Assembly (NCBI GenBank): GCA_029256305.1
Contig: JAQSYE010000073.1
Span: 1-33,673, forward strand
Length of the DNA: 33,673 nt
Reading direction: 5' to 3'
DNA from: Lacrimispora sp.
Lineage (GTDB): Bacteria > Bacillota > Clostridia > Lachnospirales > Lachnospiraceae
Part shown: piece by piece, positions 25,049 through 32,816 of the stretch
How positions within the stretch are numbered: position 1 is the stretch's first letter
How the letters are laid out: each line of letters begins with the position of its first letter
The notes under the pieces: generated by a model
Database searches by the model: none
The model's input: the letters and a program-made list of their open reading frames with translations, nothing else
Told to the model about the DNA's origin: nothing
Translations under genes and position numbers: made by a program

Positions 25049-26037
25049 GAAGGGGGAGTCATCCCCTTCTTTTTGTTTTGCTTTCGAACCTTTATTTTTT
25101 CCACACGTTTCTTTTTTGCCTCATCATTTTTCACATAGATTCCGCCTATCTCACCCTCGTCTATCAGTTTTATGGTCTTTACCACATAAACCATTCCCTC
25201 ATCGTTTCGCCTCAACCGGATCTTACCTTTTACATTACCGTGAGCAGGACAGGTTCCCAGTGCGGTATATACTTTTTGGTTTACAGAAAACCACCGGATT
25301 TTCTTTTTCAGCATCCGATTGCATTTACAGCAAATTAAATCTGTTACCGTCTTATCCTCGATGGCTGCCTGCTTTGATTCAAACGGTCTTGAGATATACT
25401 TGGAGTATCTAGGGAAAATCAGATATACCTCTTCCTCTTTACTCGCTGGAAGACAGTAATAGTCCGTTGACCAGTATTCCTCAACCTTTTTAAAATCCAT
25501 TTTACTCATAACCCGCCCCGTATAATGGGCATCATCAAGCGCTCTGTGAAATGGACGCGCTTCCATAACTCCTGATTCAAAAACAGCCACATCAAGAGAT
25601 ACCCGGTCTTTCCCATCCCCCTCTAAAAGACTGTAAAGTTTTTGGATATCATAGTAAAGAAGGGGTTTTTTAAAGGGATCTGGCAATCGATAATAGGCGA
25701 TGTTTCGCTGAAGCTCCGTTAAATCCATGGAGCCCCAGGTACAAAACACCGGATCGTCTTTGCACCAGAGGAAGAACTCTTTTATCGCCTCCTCAAAACT
25801 GATTCCCTCTTCCATCAACGTCTGTTGATCCATATGGGTCACTTCTAAAATCTTTTCATGAAGCTCCGTGTATACTCTGGGCTTAATCAGTCTCCTGTAT
25901 TCTCCTGTTTCTTCCATGGCCTCATTCAACCTTACTGCTCCAATTTCAATGATCTCGAAGGGAAAATGGTCGACTGCTTCCTCCTTCCCTCCCGCATTCT
26001 GGTTCCACTCCAGATCCAGTACAATGTAGTTTTTCAT
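25045..26037 (-). CDS. DEDDh 3'-5' exonuclease with C-terminal zinc-ribbon-like domain
   Basis: DnaQ/RNase T fold exonuclease, 330 residues. Exo I is LDLEWN (Asp8, Glu10). Exo II lies in TWGSMDLTELQRN, and Exo III is HRALDDAHYTG with the catalytic His and Asp. After about residue 200 there is an additional domain with LICCKCNRMLKKKIRWF...GTCPAHG, which reads as a small metal-binding ribbon, and then a very basic tail (EAKKKRVEKIKVRKQNKKKG). It is the last gene of the MBL-DUF3006-exonuclease operon, 13 bases after DUF3006. DNA or RNA substrate cannot be determined. Confidence 0.88.
   Translation of the reverse strand: MKNYIVLDLEWNQNAGGKEEAVDHFPFEIIEIGAVRLNEAMEETGEYRRLIKPRVYTELHEKILEVTHMDQQTLMEEGISFEEAIKEFFLWCKDDPVFCTWGSMDLTELQRNIAYYRLPDPFKKPLLYYDIQKLYSLLEGDGKDRVSLDVAVFESGVMEARPFHRALDDAHYTGRVMSKMDFKKVEEYWSTDYYCLPASKEEEVYLIFPRYSKYISRPFESKQAAIEDKTVTDLICCKCNRMLKKKIRWFSVNQKVYTALGTCPAHGNVKGKIRLRRNDEGMVYVVKTIKLIDEGEIGGIYVKNDEAKKKRVEKIKVRKQNKKKGMTPPS
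25047..25075 (+). terminator. Terminator after the response regulator, inside the exonuclease 3' end
   Basis: AAGAAGGGG pairs perfectly with CCCCTTCTT across a 7-nt loop and ends in TTTTTG. It begins within the regulator stop region and occupies the last codons of the convergent exonuclease gene. Confidence 0.88.
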
Positions 26038-26050
26038 ATATTCAAATCCT

Positions 26051-26263
26051 TTATTTTATAAGTCTGCTCAGTTTCTCACGCATCTTCTTTCTGCGCTGAT
26101 TGGTTTCTTCTTCATCAATTTGAAACGTTCCGTTTATTTTCAGCAGGACGTCCCCTTCTCTGGCACCCATTGGAAGTTCCTCTAAAGAAAACGTTACCGT
26201 TCTCCCGCTTTCCTCCTCACAGATAGCAATCTCCTGTTCAATCCGGTCTATGATATATTGCAT
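26051..26263 (-). CDS. DUF3006 small protein
   Basis: 70 residues: MQYIIDRIEQEIAICEEESGRTV...EELPMGAREGDVLLKING, then a charged helical tail. This is the DUF3006 pattern, a small beta-rich domain of unknown function often found beside MBL-fold ComEC-like genes, as here (29 bases downstream of one). AAAGGGGGG stands before the ATG. Soluble and acidic, with no catalytic motif visible. Confidence 0.85.
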   Translation of the reverse strand: MQYIIDRIEQEIAICEEESGRTVTFSLEELPMGAREGDVLLKINGTFQIDEEETNQRRKKMREKLSRLIK

Positions 26264-26292
26264 GGCACTTCCCCCCTTTATGCCGGTCTTGT

Positions 26293-27429
26293 CTATGGAT
26301 TACAGCTTTTGCACGGCTCAAAACCTTCATTTATCAGTTCTTCTCTTGTTCCTTTATATAGTTTCCGGTTTTCCTCTTTTATGGATTTTGCAAGTTTGCA
26401 ATCCGGCAGATGGAATTTCCCCGTATTTGTGTTTATAATATACTCTCTGCTGGTATCCGTCTCTTTTGCCTGATTTTGTGCATCCAGACTGCTTCCCATC
26501 TGGTCCGTATTCTGTTCCGTACTCTGTCCCGGAATCCGAAGTCCGGTTCCGTCACTCTCTATGACAATGGTTCCAAGCTGGTCGGTCCGCAGAACCTTGA
26601 TTCCCTGTTTGTTTAATAAATCCATTGTCTCTTTATGAGGATGGCCGTAATCGTTATTCTTCCCGCAAGAGATAACCGCATACCGCGGACTCACTGCTTT
26701 TATAAATTCGGGTGACGATGAAGTGCTGCTACCATGATGGGATACTTTTAAAACGTCCGCTTTTAATGGAAGCCCGCTTAACAGCATATCCTGTTCTGCT
26801 TCCTTTTCAGCATCTCCGCATAAAACGAAGCTGGTTTTTCCGTATTCCAGCCGTATGCCGATGGACCAGTTGTTTAGATTATCTCCATAATCCCGGTTGG
26901 GTGAGATAATCTGAAAAGAAGCATCACCCAGGCTGTAGCTTTCTGCAGCCTTTGGTATGGTGACTTTTAAGTTCTTATCTGCAATGGCATCAAGTAGTTT
27001 CTCATAAATTCTGGTAGTATGCTCTTTTTCCGGCAGCATAACATTGGTTACATCGAATTCACGAATGACTCCTTCCAGACCTCCAATGTGGTCCGAATGG
27101 GGATGTGTGCCAATCACATAATCAAGCTTTTTTACTCCCTGTGCCTTTAAATAATCAATAACAGTGCCCGTCTGATCCTTTTCACCTGCATCAATAAGCA
27201 TAAAATGACCGTTTGCCTCAATGAGGGCGCTATCTCCTTGACCTACGTCAATAAAATGTACATCCAGGCCAAAGCCTGCTTTTTGATTATCAGTACCACC
27301 CTGTACGGCAGTATCCGAGACGTCTGATCCTGTTGCTTTGTACGCGCAACCAGTCAGACAAATCACACACAGAACAGCTGCCAGTGCCAGAATCCTCTTT
27401 ATCTTGTTTCCGGCCATATTTGTTGTCAT
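26293..27429 (-). CDS. MBL-fold ComEC/Rec2-like lipoprotein with Ada-like C-terminal domain
   Basis: Signal peptide with lipobox LTGC (Cys about residue 28), so probably a surface lipoprotein. The metallo-beta-lactamase domain resembles the hydrolase part of ComEC: FIDVGQGDSALIE, THPHSDHIGGLEG (HxHxDH), CGDAEKEAEQDML, SHHGSSTSSS and YGHPHKET. After a Gln/Thr-rich linker the last about 50 residues (YIINTNTGKFHLPDCKLA...GFEPCKSCNP) match the Ada-like, nuclease-associated metal-binding type with three cysteines and one histidine. A nuclease or phosphodiesterase role outside the cell is likely but unproven. The third-codon ATG is preferred, nine bases after AAAGGAG. Confidence 0.9.
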   Translation of the reverse strand: MTTNMAGNKIKRILALAAVLCVICLTGCAYKATGSDVSDTAVQGGTDNQKAGFGLDVHFIDVGQGDSALIEANGHFMLIDAGEKDQTGTVIDYLKAQGVKKLDYVIGTHPHSDHIGGLEGVIREFDVTNVMLPEKEHTTRIYEKLLDAIADKNLKVTIPKAAESYSLGDASFQIISPNRDYGDNLNNWSIGIRLEYGKTSFVLCGDAEKEAEQDMLLSGLPLKADVLKVSHHGSSTSSSPEFIKAVSPRYAVISCGKNNDYGHPHKETMDLLNKQGIKVLRTDQLGTIVIESDGTGLRIPGQSTEQNTDQMGSSLDAQNQAKETDTSREYIINTNTGKFHLPDCKLAKSIKEENRKLYKGTREELINEGFEPCKSCNP

Positions 27430-27450
27430 ATCCATCTGCTCCTTTGTGTT

Positions 27451-27479
27451 ATTATATGATAGAATTCTTCATACTACAA
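27451..27479 (-). promoter_or_regulatory. Promoter of the MBL-DUF3006-exonuclease operon
   Basis: Minus strand TTGTAG, 17-base spacer, perfect TATAAT, about 22 bases before the first start codon. Confidence 0.5.
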
Positions 27480-27524
27480 GTATTTTCCGTCGCACCCTAA
27501 CCCGAAAATCCTTTTCCATTACAT

Positions 27525-27552
27525 CAAAAACGGACTGCTAAAAGCAGCCCGT
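27525..27552 (-). terminator. Terminator of the cell-wall-binding protein gene
   Basis: Minus strand ACGGGCTGCT-TTT-AGCAGTCCGT (one G-T pair) followed by TTTTTG, 13 bases past the stop. Confidence 0.88.
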
Positions 27553-27565
27553 CCATATAAGACCA

Positions 27566-28516
27566 TCATTCAGGAAGCCGTGCTCCGTCAGATCCGACTT
27601 TCGCGCCGTCAGGTGTAGTACCATCAGCAAGCATCTCCCCGGTCTGCGTATCGCAGTAATACTTCTTCCCATTCCAGTCGACCCAACCTGTTGCCATGTA
27701 TCCCTTTTCATTAAAGAAATACCATTTTCCACTAATATTCTGCCAACTGTTTTTTGAATAGCTGCCATCTCCATTCTCATACCAACGACCAGTCTGATCC
27801 TGCTTCCAGCTTCCGGCATAATTTATAAAGTTTGACTTAGCCTGGTCATTACTGACGAAAATAGGAGAAGACTCTACCCAATCCCCTTTTTTCTCCGGAT
27901 TCTTAGCATTCACCGTACGAACCTGGAATGTATAGTTTCCTTCTTTCGTCATGATGCCTCCCAGCTCCATACTTGTCTTGGCCGTTGCCTTTGCAACTCC
28001 TACCCCTTTTCCATCACGATAAAGCTTCACTTCATAGCTTCCTGCTCCCACACTCTGCGACCAGTTTGCCACATGACTGTCGGTCCAGCTTAAAGAACTG
28101 ACTGGCTGTGTAAATTCACCTGCAGAAGGTAAGTCTATGGTAACAGTTACAGTCTGATTATAATCTTCTTTTTTCTGCTTCACATAAGTCCCGCCTTCAA
28201 TGGTATAACTTCCATCCTTAGTGTCAAAATAGTAATCATCTTGACAATGCAGGGTTACTTCCAGTCTGGGCACATCATTTTCATACCACTGGAATCCATC
28301 ATTGACAAACTCACACTGGTCAACCTCGATTTTATCGCTTTTTACCGTAACTTCTGCCTGCTGATCAGAAACGTTACCTCCCAGTACAATGTCCGCGGTT
28401 ACCGTCATCTTTACTGTTGTGATCTTCTTTCTGGAAGCGGCTGATGCAGTGGTGCAATTCATTCCTGCTGCCAGCGTTGCGGTAAGCATCAGTGCCATAA
28501 TTTTTTTCATATTCAT
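27566..28516 (-). CDS. Secreted protein with choline-binding-type cell-wall repeats
   Basis: 316 residues. Signal peptide MNMKKIMALMLTATLAAGMNCTTASA. Two beta-rich regions lack a recognised enzyme motif (about 35-130 and 130-225, the second Fn3-like: LSWTDSHVANWSQSV...SYEVKLYRDGK). The C-terminal third has aromatic/Gly repeats of the CW_binding type: GSWKQDQTGRWYENGDGSY, WQNISGKWYFFNEKGYMATGW and WNGKKYYCDTQTGEML. Anchoring to teichoic acid or other wall polymers is inferred from the repeats. AAAGGTGAGGG lies upstream of the ATG. Monocistronic. Confidence 0.87.
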   Translation of the reverse strand: MNMKKIMALMLTATLAAGMNCTTASAASRKKITTVKMTVTADIVLGGNVSDQQAEVTVKSDKIEVDQCEFVNDGFQWYENDVPRLEVTLHCQDDYYFDTKDGSYTIEGGTYVKQKKEDYNQTVTVTIDLPSAGEFTQPVSSLSWTDSHVANWSQSVGAGSYEVKLYRDGKGVGVAKATAKTSMELGGIMTKEGNYTFQVRTVNAKNPEKKGDWVESSPIFVSNDQAKSNFINYAGSWKQDQTGRWYENGDGSYSKNSWQNISGKWYFFNEKGYMATGWVDWNGKKYYCDTQTGEMLADGTTPDGAKVGSDGARLPE

Positions 28517-28576
28517 GCAGAATCCCTCACCTTTCCATATCTTTTTTACAATTCCAAATTATGTATATTGTACCTT

Positions 28577-28605
28577 ATTATAACTCATATAAGTGCATTT
28601 GTGAA
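28577..28605 (-). promoter_or_regulatory. Promoter of the cell-wall-binding protein gene
   Basis: Minus strand TTCACA, 17-base spacer, perfect TATAAT, giving a leader of about 55 nt. Confidence 0.65.
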
Positions 28606-28635
28606 TGGTGATGAGCGTTATTTACCGGAAAGCCA

Positions 28636-28687
28636 GAAAAACAGGGCGGGTAAGAAGAGATCCAATGGATTTTTTCTTACCGCCCTG
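28636..28687 (-). terminator. Terminator of the alpha/beta hydrolase gene
   Basis: Minus strand CAGGGCGGTAAGAA pairs with TTCTTACCCGCCCTG with one bulged C, followed by TTTTTC. The loop itself holds the palindrome ATCCAATGGAT, so the structure is a nested hairpin. Confidence 0.9.
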
Positions 28688-28705
28688 CCTTATACGCTAT
28701 CACGT

Positions 28706-29515
28706 TTACTTTGCAAAATCCGCCAGTGCCTGATTGAATTCATCTTTCTGATCATAAAAGGTTGCGTGTCCGCTGAATTCAAACGGCATAAGAACTGAAT
28801 TTTTTATATACTGATGTTGAATTTCTCCTAATTCAAACGGTACTACCTTATCATGGATTCCGTGAATAATTAAAGTTGGCACACAAATTTCCGTCAGATC
28901 CTGAAACAGGACCTCCTGGATCCATGTATTAGCAACCTTTGCAGTTGCCCAGCCAGCCGCCTGCAATCCCACCTGCAAAAACCATTCTGCAAAGGGTCCG
29001 GTTATATGCTGGAAAAAGAAAATATCTCCGAAATTCCTAAGCATATTGGGCCGGTCTTCATAAGTTCCGTTAATAATATCCGTTACTGTTTCCACATCAA
29101 TCCCATAGGGGAAATCCTGCCGTTTAATCAGGCTTGGTGCTGCCGCTGCAAACAAAGCCAGCTTTGATACCCCATGACATTTATGCCTTGCCATATACCT
29201 GATTGCAATGGCACCTCCTGTAGAATGGCCTGCCAGTGTAATATTTTTCAATCCCAGCGCATCAATTACTTCTCTCACATCATCTGCAAGTCTGTCATAG
29301 TCGTATCCGCAAAAAGGCTTATCTGAATTACCAAATCCTCTTGTGTCAATTCCGATGCAACGAAACCCCATGCTGGGCAGCACATCAAACTGATACTCAA
29401 ACAGCTTCCGGCTGCCTGGCCAGCCATGAAGAAACAGGATGGTTTTTTCGCAGTCCGGATTCAAATCCTCCACGTATATATTGACATTTCCGTCAACAGT
29501 GATATAATAGCCCAT
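28706..29515 (-). CDS. Alpha/beta hydrolase
   Basis: 269 residues from ATG. Oxyanion motif FLHGWPGS, nucleophile elbow GHSTGG (Ser98), late acid in IIHGIHDKVVP and catalytic His in FSGHATFYDQ complete a Ser-Asp-His triad. A helical lid lies between about 135 and 205. The general pattern is that of small esterases, lactonases and haloperoxidase-like hydrolases; the substrate is not evident. The track start is a TTG too close to AAAAAGG, so the ATG five codons later (MGYYITVDG) is preferred though its ribosome site is weak. It lies downstream of gntR on the same strand. Confidence 0.9.
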   Translation of the reverse strand: MGYYITVDGNVNIYVEDLNPDCEKTILFLHGWPGSRKLFEYQFDVLPSMGFRCIGIDTRGFGNSDKPFCGYDYDRLADDVREVIDALGLKNITLAGHSTGGAIAIRYMARHKCHGVSKLALFAAAAPSLIKRQDFPYGIDVETVTDIINGTYEDRPNMLRNFGDIFFFQHITGPFAEWFLQVGLQAAGWATAKVANTWIQEVLFQDLTEICVPTLIIHGIHDKVVPFELGEIQHQYIKNSVLMPFEFSGHATFYDQKDEFNQALADFAK

Positions 29516-29574
29516 AATCTCAATTCTCAACCTTTTTGGTTTATACTATTCAAAAAACGCCAGTCCGGTACATG

Positions 29575-29604
29575 ATTATGCCATAGTTTCAGAATTTTTG
29601 TAAA
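29575..29604 (-). promoter_or_regulatory. Candidate promoter of the alpha/beta hydrolase
   Basis: Minus strand TTTACA, 18-base spacer, CATAAT, about 60 bases before the ATG and within the gntR-hydrolase gap. Confidence 0.4.
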
Positions 29605-29664
29605 TCTCTTCAATTTCCCCTTTGGATATTATTTTCTCCTTAGCCTGATTGTAGGAACTCCCAA

Positions 29665-30414
29665 TCAGGAAAAATCCTTCTGCTTTAAAAAATCAGTCTC
29701 CCAGATATTCATCGCATTTGATGTTGAGGGGATTTCGGTTTCAAATAAATCCGGATATCTGTTTAACAGGGATTGGAACTCCGATTCTTTATTGGTGATA
29801 TGTTCAAGAATCAGTCTCTTCAGACTGGTGGAATCTTTTTTTATTATTAATTCAATCATAGTCATATGCTGTTCCATCGTCTGGTGCAGCGTCGCCATAT
29901 CAGATAAAGACAAAAGCCTGATTCGTGAATAATGACCTGACATATTTAATACGGTATTAAGACAGAACTGATGCCCTGTGACCTTAAATGGAACACTGTG
30001 CATCGTATCATCCCAAATCAAAAACTCTCTGGCATCGAAAAGTTTGATAGCCCTCTCCTGCGCTTTTATTGCAGTCTTCATCTCTTCAATATCTGAATCC
30101 TGGTAAATCTCCAGAAATTCTTCAACAACACGTTCTTCAATACAGGAACGCAAAAATCTCTCATCTTTTACACGTGCAGCATTTATTTTTGATACAATAG
30201 TACCTTTTTTAGGCATTGTAACAACCAGCCCTTCTTTTTCAAGCTGTATTAATGCATCACGGATCGGAGAACGGCTTACATTTAAAAATTTTTCTAGTTC
30301 ATTTATATTAATAGTCTCCCCTGGCTTAATATGAAGATCAAGAATTTTTCTGCCTATAAAATCATACACCGTTTTATCTGTAGATAAGCTTGTCTGGCTT
30401 TCCTGTTTTCCCAT
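29665..30414 (-). CDS. GntR-family (FadR/FCD) transcriptional regulator
   Basis: 249 residues. N-terminal winged helix: TVYDFIGRKILDLHIKPGETININELEKFLNVSRSPIRDALIQLEKEGLV, with the GntR recognition helix. The C-terminal FCD-type all-helical effector domain includes RSCIEERVVEEF, WDDTMHSVPFKVTGH and the late HITNKESEF; the Asp/His residues are placed as in metal-binding FCD domains. FCD regulators usually sense organic acids. GGGAGGG stands before ATG. It is divergent from the dehydrogenase-TRAP operon, which it very probably controls together with itself. Confidence 0.93.
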   Translation of the reverse strand: MGKQESQTSLSTDKTVYDFIGRKILDLHIKPGETININELEKFLNVSRSPIRDALIQLEKEGLVVTMPKKGTIVSKINAARVKDERFLRSCIEERVVEEFLEIYQDSDIEEMKTAIKAQERAIKLFDAREFLIWDDTMHSVPFKVTGHQFCLNTVLNMSGHYSRIRLLSLSDMATLHQTMEQHMTMIELIIKKDSTSLKRLILEHITNKESEFQSLLNRYPDLFETEIPSTSNAMNIWETDFLKQKDFS

Positions 30415-30440
30415 CTTTACTCCCTCCCACCATATATACT

Positions 30441-30460
30441 AATTAAAATACATGTTAATT
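30441..30460. promoter_or_regulatory. Dyad AATTAA-N8-TTAATT at the gntR promoter
   Basis: The inverted repeat sits across the expected gntR start site and touches its -10. It is a likely autoregulatory operator. Confidence 0.4.
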
Positions 30461-30486
30461 ATATAACAACTCTTTTTTATTTTCAA
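30458..30486 (-). promoter_or_regulatory. Promoter of gntR
   Basis: Minus strand TTGAAA, 17-base spacer, perfect TATAAT, about 45 bases before the ATG. Confidence 0.7.
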
Positions 30487-30556
30487 ATTCTATTTATTAT
30501 CCGCTTTTGGATATTATTCACAAATTTTTGCCTTAAGTTTTGGTATATTTGATAAA

Positions 30557-30585
30557 TTGACACTTCTTCTTAATAGTGATATAAA
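30557..30585 (+). promoter_or_regulatory. Promoter of the dehydrogenase-TRAP operon
   Basis: Perfect TTGACA, 17-base spacer, TATAAA. Expected start near 30592, just before the palindrome at 30598-30633. Confidence 0.72.
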
Positions 30586-30597
30586 ATTAGTATAGTC

Positions 30598-30633
30598 TGA
30601 TATATTTCACTTATATATTAATGTAATATATCA
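30598..30633. promoter_or_regulatory. Operator-like palindromes downstream of the adh promoter
   Basis: Outer repeat TGATATATT...AATATATCA (9-bp arms) encloses and overlaps a perfect 8+3+8 palindrome, ATATATTAATGTAATATAT at 30613-30631. The position just after the start site suits a repressor that blocks RNA polymerase, presumably the adjacent GntR protein. Confidence 0.55.
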
Positions 30634-30670
30634 AATATGAAACATTAAGTATTTTACAAAGGAGGGTTAT

Positions 30671-31699
30671 ATGAAACAAATTTCAGTTAAGGCTCCATTC
30701 CGTTACAGCATTGAGGAAACAGAGTGTCCAAAACCATCAAAAGGGGAAGTGCTGATAAAAATGAAAGCGGCCGGTGTGTGCGGCTCGGACTTTCATTTAT
30801 TCCTGGGTGAGAACCCAATGGCAGAGTTTCCCCGTATTCCTGGTCATGAAAATGCAGGTATTATCGAAGACGTTGGCGAAGGCGTGACAAAAGTTAAGAA
30901 GGGGGACCACGTAGTTGTAGATCTGGTAGTTGCCTGCGGAACCTGCAAACAGTGCAAAAGCGGCAGACGAAACATCTGTAAAACTGTAAAAGCACGGGGT
31001 GCTGCTGTAGATGGAGGTTGGCGAGAGTATTTTATTGCTGCAGAGCATGAAGTTTATCTCCTGCCCGAAGATCTGCCATTTCGGGAAGCCGCACTGATTG
31101 AGCCCTTTGCAATCGGCGGTCACTGCACCAAAAGAGCCGGGGTGCAGGGAAGTGATGTGGTTCTGGTTTTAGGTATGGGGACAATCGGAACCATTATCCT
31201 GCAGGTTTGCAAAGAAAAAGGCTGTACCGTCATATGTGCTGATATAAAAGACAACTTTTTAAAACGGGCTGAGGATTTCGGAGCTGACTTTATTATTAAC
31301 ACCAAAACAGAGGATTTAAATGACAGGATACAGCAATATACAAATGGGGAGGGCGCAGACGTGATATTTGATGCGGCCGGCTATCCAGGATCACTGACCT
31401 TGCTTCTTCAAAAAGGAATCCCTGCCAATGGTGCCCGCATCGTGCCTCTGGGTTTCTGCACATCGGAAGAACGTATTACCCAAAGCATGATTAACGGGAG
31501 AGAACTTTCTATTATCGGAACCCGCATGTCTTCGGGCCAGTTTGAGCCAACAATAGAAAAATTCCGTCAGAAGACCTATCGGCTGGATGGAATCGTCAGT
31601 GATACCATTTTATTTTCCGAAATTGACCAGGTGTTTAAAAATATGCAGAACCCGCCAGAGGGTATGGCAAAAATGGTGATTTTGTTTGAGGAATCATAA
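30671..31699 (+). CDS. Zinc-dependent MDR dehydrogenase (sorbitol/threonine/hexonate type)
   Basis: 342 residues. GroES-like domain with catalytic zinc ligands Cys37 (GVCGSD), His59-Glu60 (GHEN). The structural zinc set is Cys89, 92, 95 and 103 (CGTCKQCKSGRRNIC). Rossmann domain with LGMGTIGT and an acidic residue at the end of the second strand (CADIKD), pointing to NAD+. It oxidises a polyol, sugar acid or hydroxy acid; pairing with a TRAP transporter favours a sugar acid, but this is inference. AAGGAGGG lies upstream of ATG. First gene of the operon, 31 bases before dctP. Confidence 0.92.
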   Translation: MKQISVKAPFRYSIEETECPKPSKGEVLIKMKAAGVCGSDFHLFLGENPMAEFPRIPGHENAGIIEDVGEGVTKVKKGDHVVVDLVVACGTCKQCKSGRRNICKTVKARGAAVDGGWREYFIAAEHEVYLLPEDLPFREAALIEPFAIGGHCTKRAGVQGSDVVLVLGMGTIGTIILQVCKEKGCTVICADIKDNFLKRAEDFGADFIINTKTEDLNDRIQQYTNGEGADVIFDAAGYPGSLTLLLQKGIPANGARIVPLGFCTSEERITQSMINGRELSIIGTRMSSGQFEPTIEKFRQKTYRLDGIVSDTILFSEIDQVFKNMQNPPEGMAKMVILFEES

Positions 31700-31730
31700 A
31701 TTATTAAAGTACGTATGAGGAGGAGTTATC

Positions 31731-32783
31731 ATGAAAAAAAGAATTACAGCTATTATTTTATCCGCAGTCACAGCAATTTCACTCACAGCCTGTCAGAGCC
31801 CGGGGGGAAACGGGACTGGCACTTCCGCAGGAACTGCTGCGAAGGCAGAAACCTCCGATAAACCGGTGACAATCAAGGTTGGAGACAACTGGAGTTCAAC
31901 GCATCCGATGGCTGCTGCTCTGGACAATGTTTTTAAACCAATGGTTGAAGAAAAAAGTAACGGCAGCATCAAAGTAGAGCTTTATCATTCCGGAACATTG
32001 GGTAACGAGGGCGACTTATGGGATGGGGTCCGAAATGGGACAATTGAAGTAGCAATTGTAGGAACGCCAATGAACCAGGAATTTACAACTATGCTGATTT
32101 CCGACTGGCCTTTTTTATACCGGGATTTAGACCATGCAAAAAAAGTATGGACAGGCAGTATTGCAGAAGATATAAGCGGAGAATTCCACGAAAAATTTCC
32201 AACCACCTATCTGCTGGGATGGGGGCCAAACAGCGCCAGAACATTTACCAGCAACAAGCCGCTTACCAGTGTTGACGATTTTAAGGGACAGAAGTTCCGT
32301 ATGCCCAGCAATCCAATTCATGTGGGAATAGCCGAAAACCTTGGCGCTTCCGCTCAGGTAATACCTCTTGGTGAACTGTTCTCTGCTCTGGAGACCGGAG
32401 TGGTTGATGGACAGGATAATGGGATGGTAACGGTTATTAGTGAGGCTTTTTACGAAGTACAGAATTACATCTACGAAACAAATCATATTATTTCAACGCT
32501 GGAAATTGTTGCTTCTGCCAGCTTTATGGATGGTTTAAGCGAGAACCAACAGCAGATAATCCGGGATTCAGCTAAGTCTTCCTGTGAGACAGCCTGGGAT
32601 GAGTACATAAAAAGTGTTGACACTGACCGTCAGTTTTTAAAAGATCACGGCGTAACCGTAACGGAATGTACTGCAAAAGACAAAGAAAAAATCATTGAGC
32701 GAATCAAGCCTCTGACGGATAAGCTTTATTCTGAGAATCCATGGGCAAAAGATTTAACAGAAAAGATTAACGCAGTTCAATAA
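31731..32783 (+). CDS. dctP: TRAP transporter substrate-binding lipoprotein DctP
   Basis: 350 residues. Lipoprotein signal with LTAC lipobox (Cys about residue 21), followed by a Gly/Thr/Ser linker. DctP fold markers: LGNEGDLWDGVRNGTIEVAIVG, WPFLYRD, LGWGPNSARTFTS, DFKGQKFRMPSNPI with the conserved Arg that grips substrate carboxylates, and LGELFSALETGVVDGQDN. It presents substrate to DctQM. AGGAGGAG lies upstream of ATG. The usual ligands are C4-dicarboxylates, sialic acid or sugar acids. Confidence 0.95.
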   Translation: MKKRITAIILSAVTAISLTACQSPGGNGTGTSAGTAAKAETSDKPVTIKVGDNWSSTHPMAAALDNVFKPMVEEKSNGSIKVELYHSGTLGNEGDLWDGVRNGTIEVAIVGTPMNQEFTTMLISDWPFLYRDLDHAKKVWTGSIAEDISGEFHEKFPTTYLLGWGPNSARTFTSNKPLTSVDDFKGQKFRMPSNPIHVGIAENLGASAQVIPLGELFSALETGVVDGQDNGMVTVISEAFYEVQNYIYETNHIISTLEIVASASFMDGLSENQQQIIRDSAKSSCETAWDEYIKSVDTDRQFLKDHGVTVTECTAKDKEKIIERIKPLTDKLYSENPWAKDLTEKINAVQ

Positions 32784-32816
32784 CATAACATTAATACACA
32801 TTCGCAGGAGGTGCCT

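Noticed and set aside
27538-27819. 93-aa ORF on - over the cell-wall-binding repeats
   Set aside because: Out-of-frame shadow of the repeat region, and it runs into the terminator hairpin.
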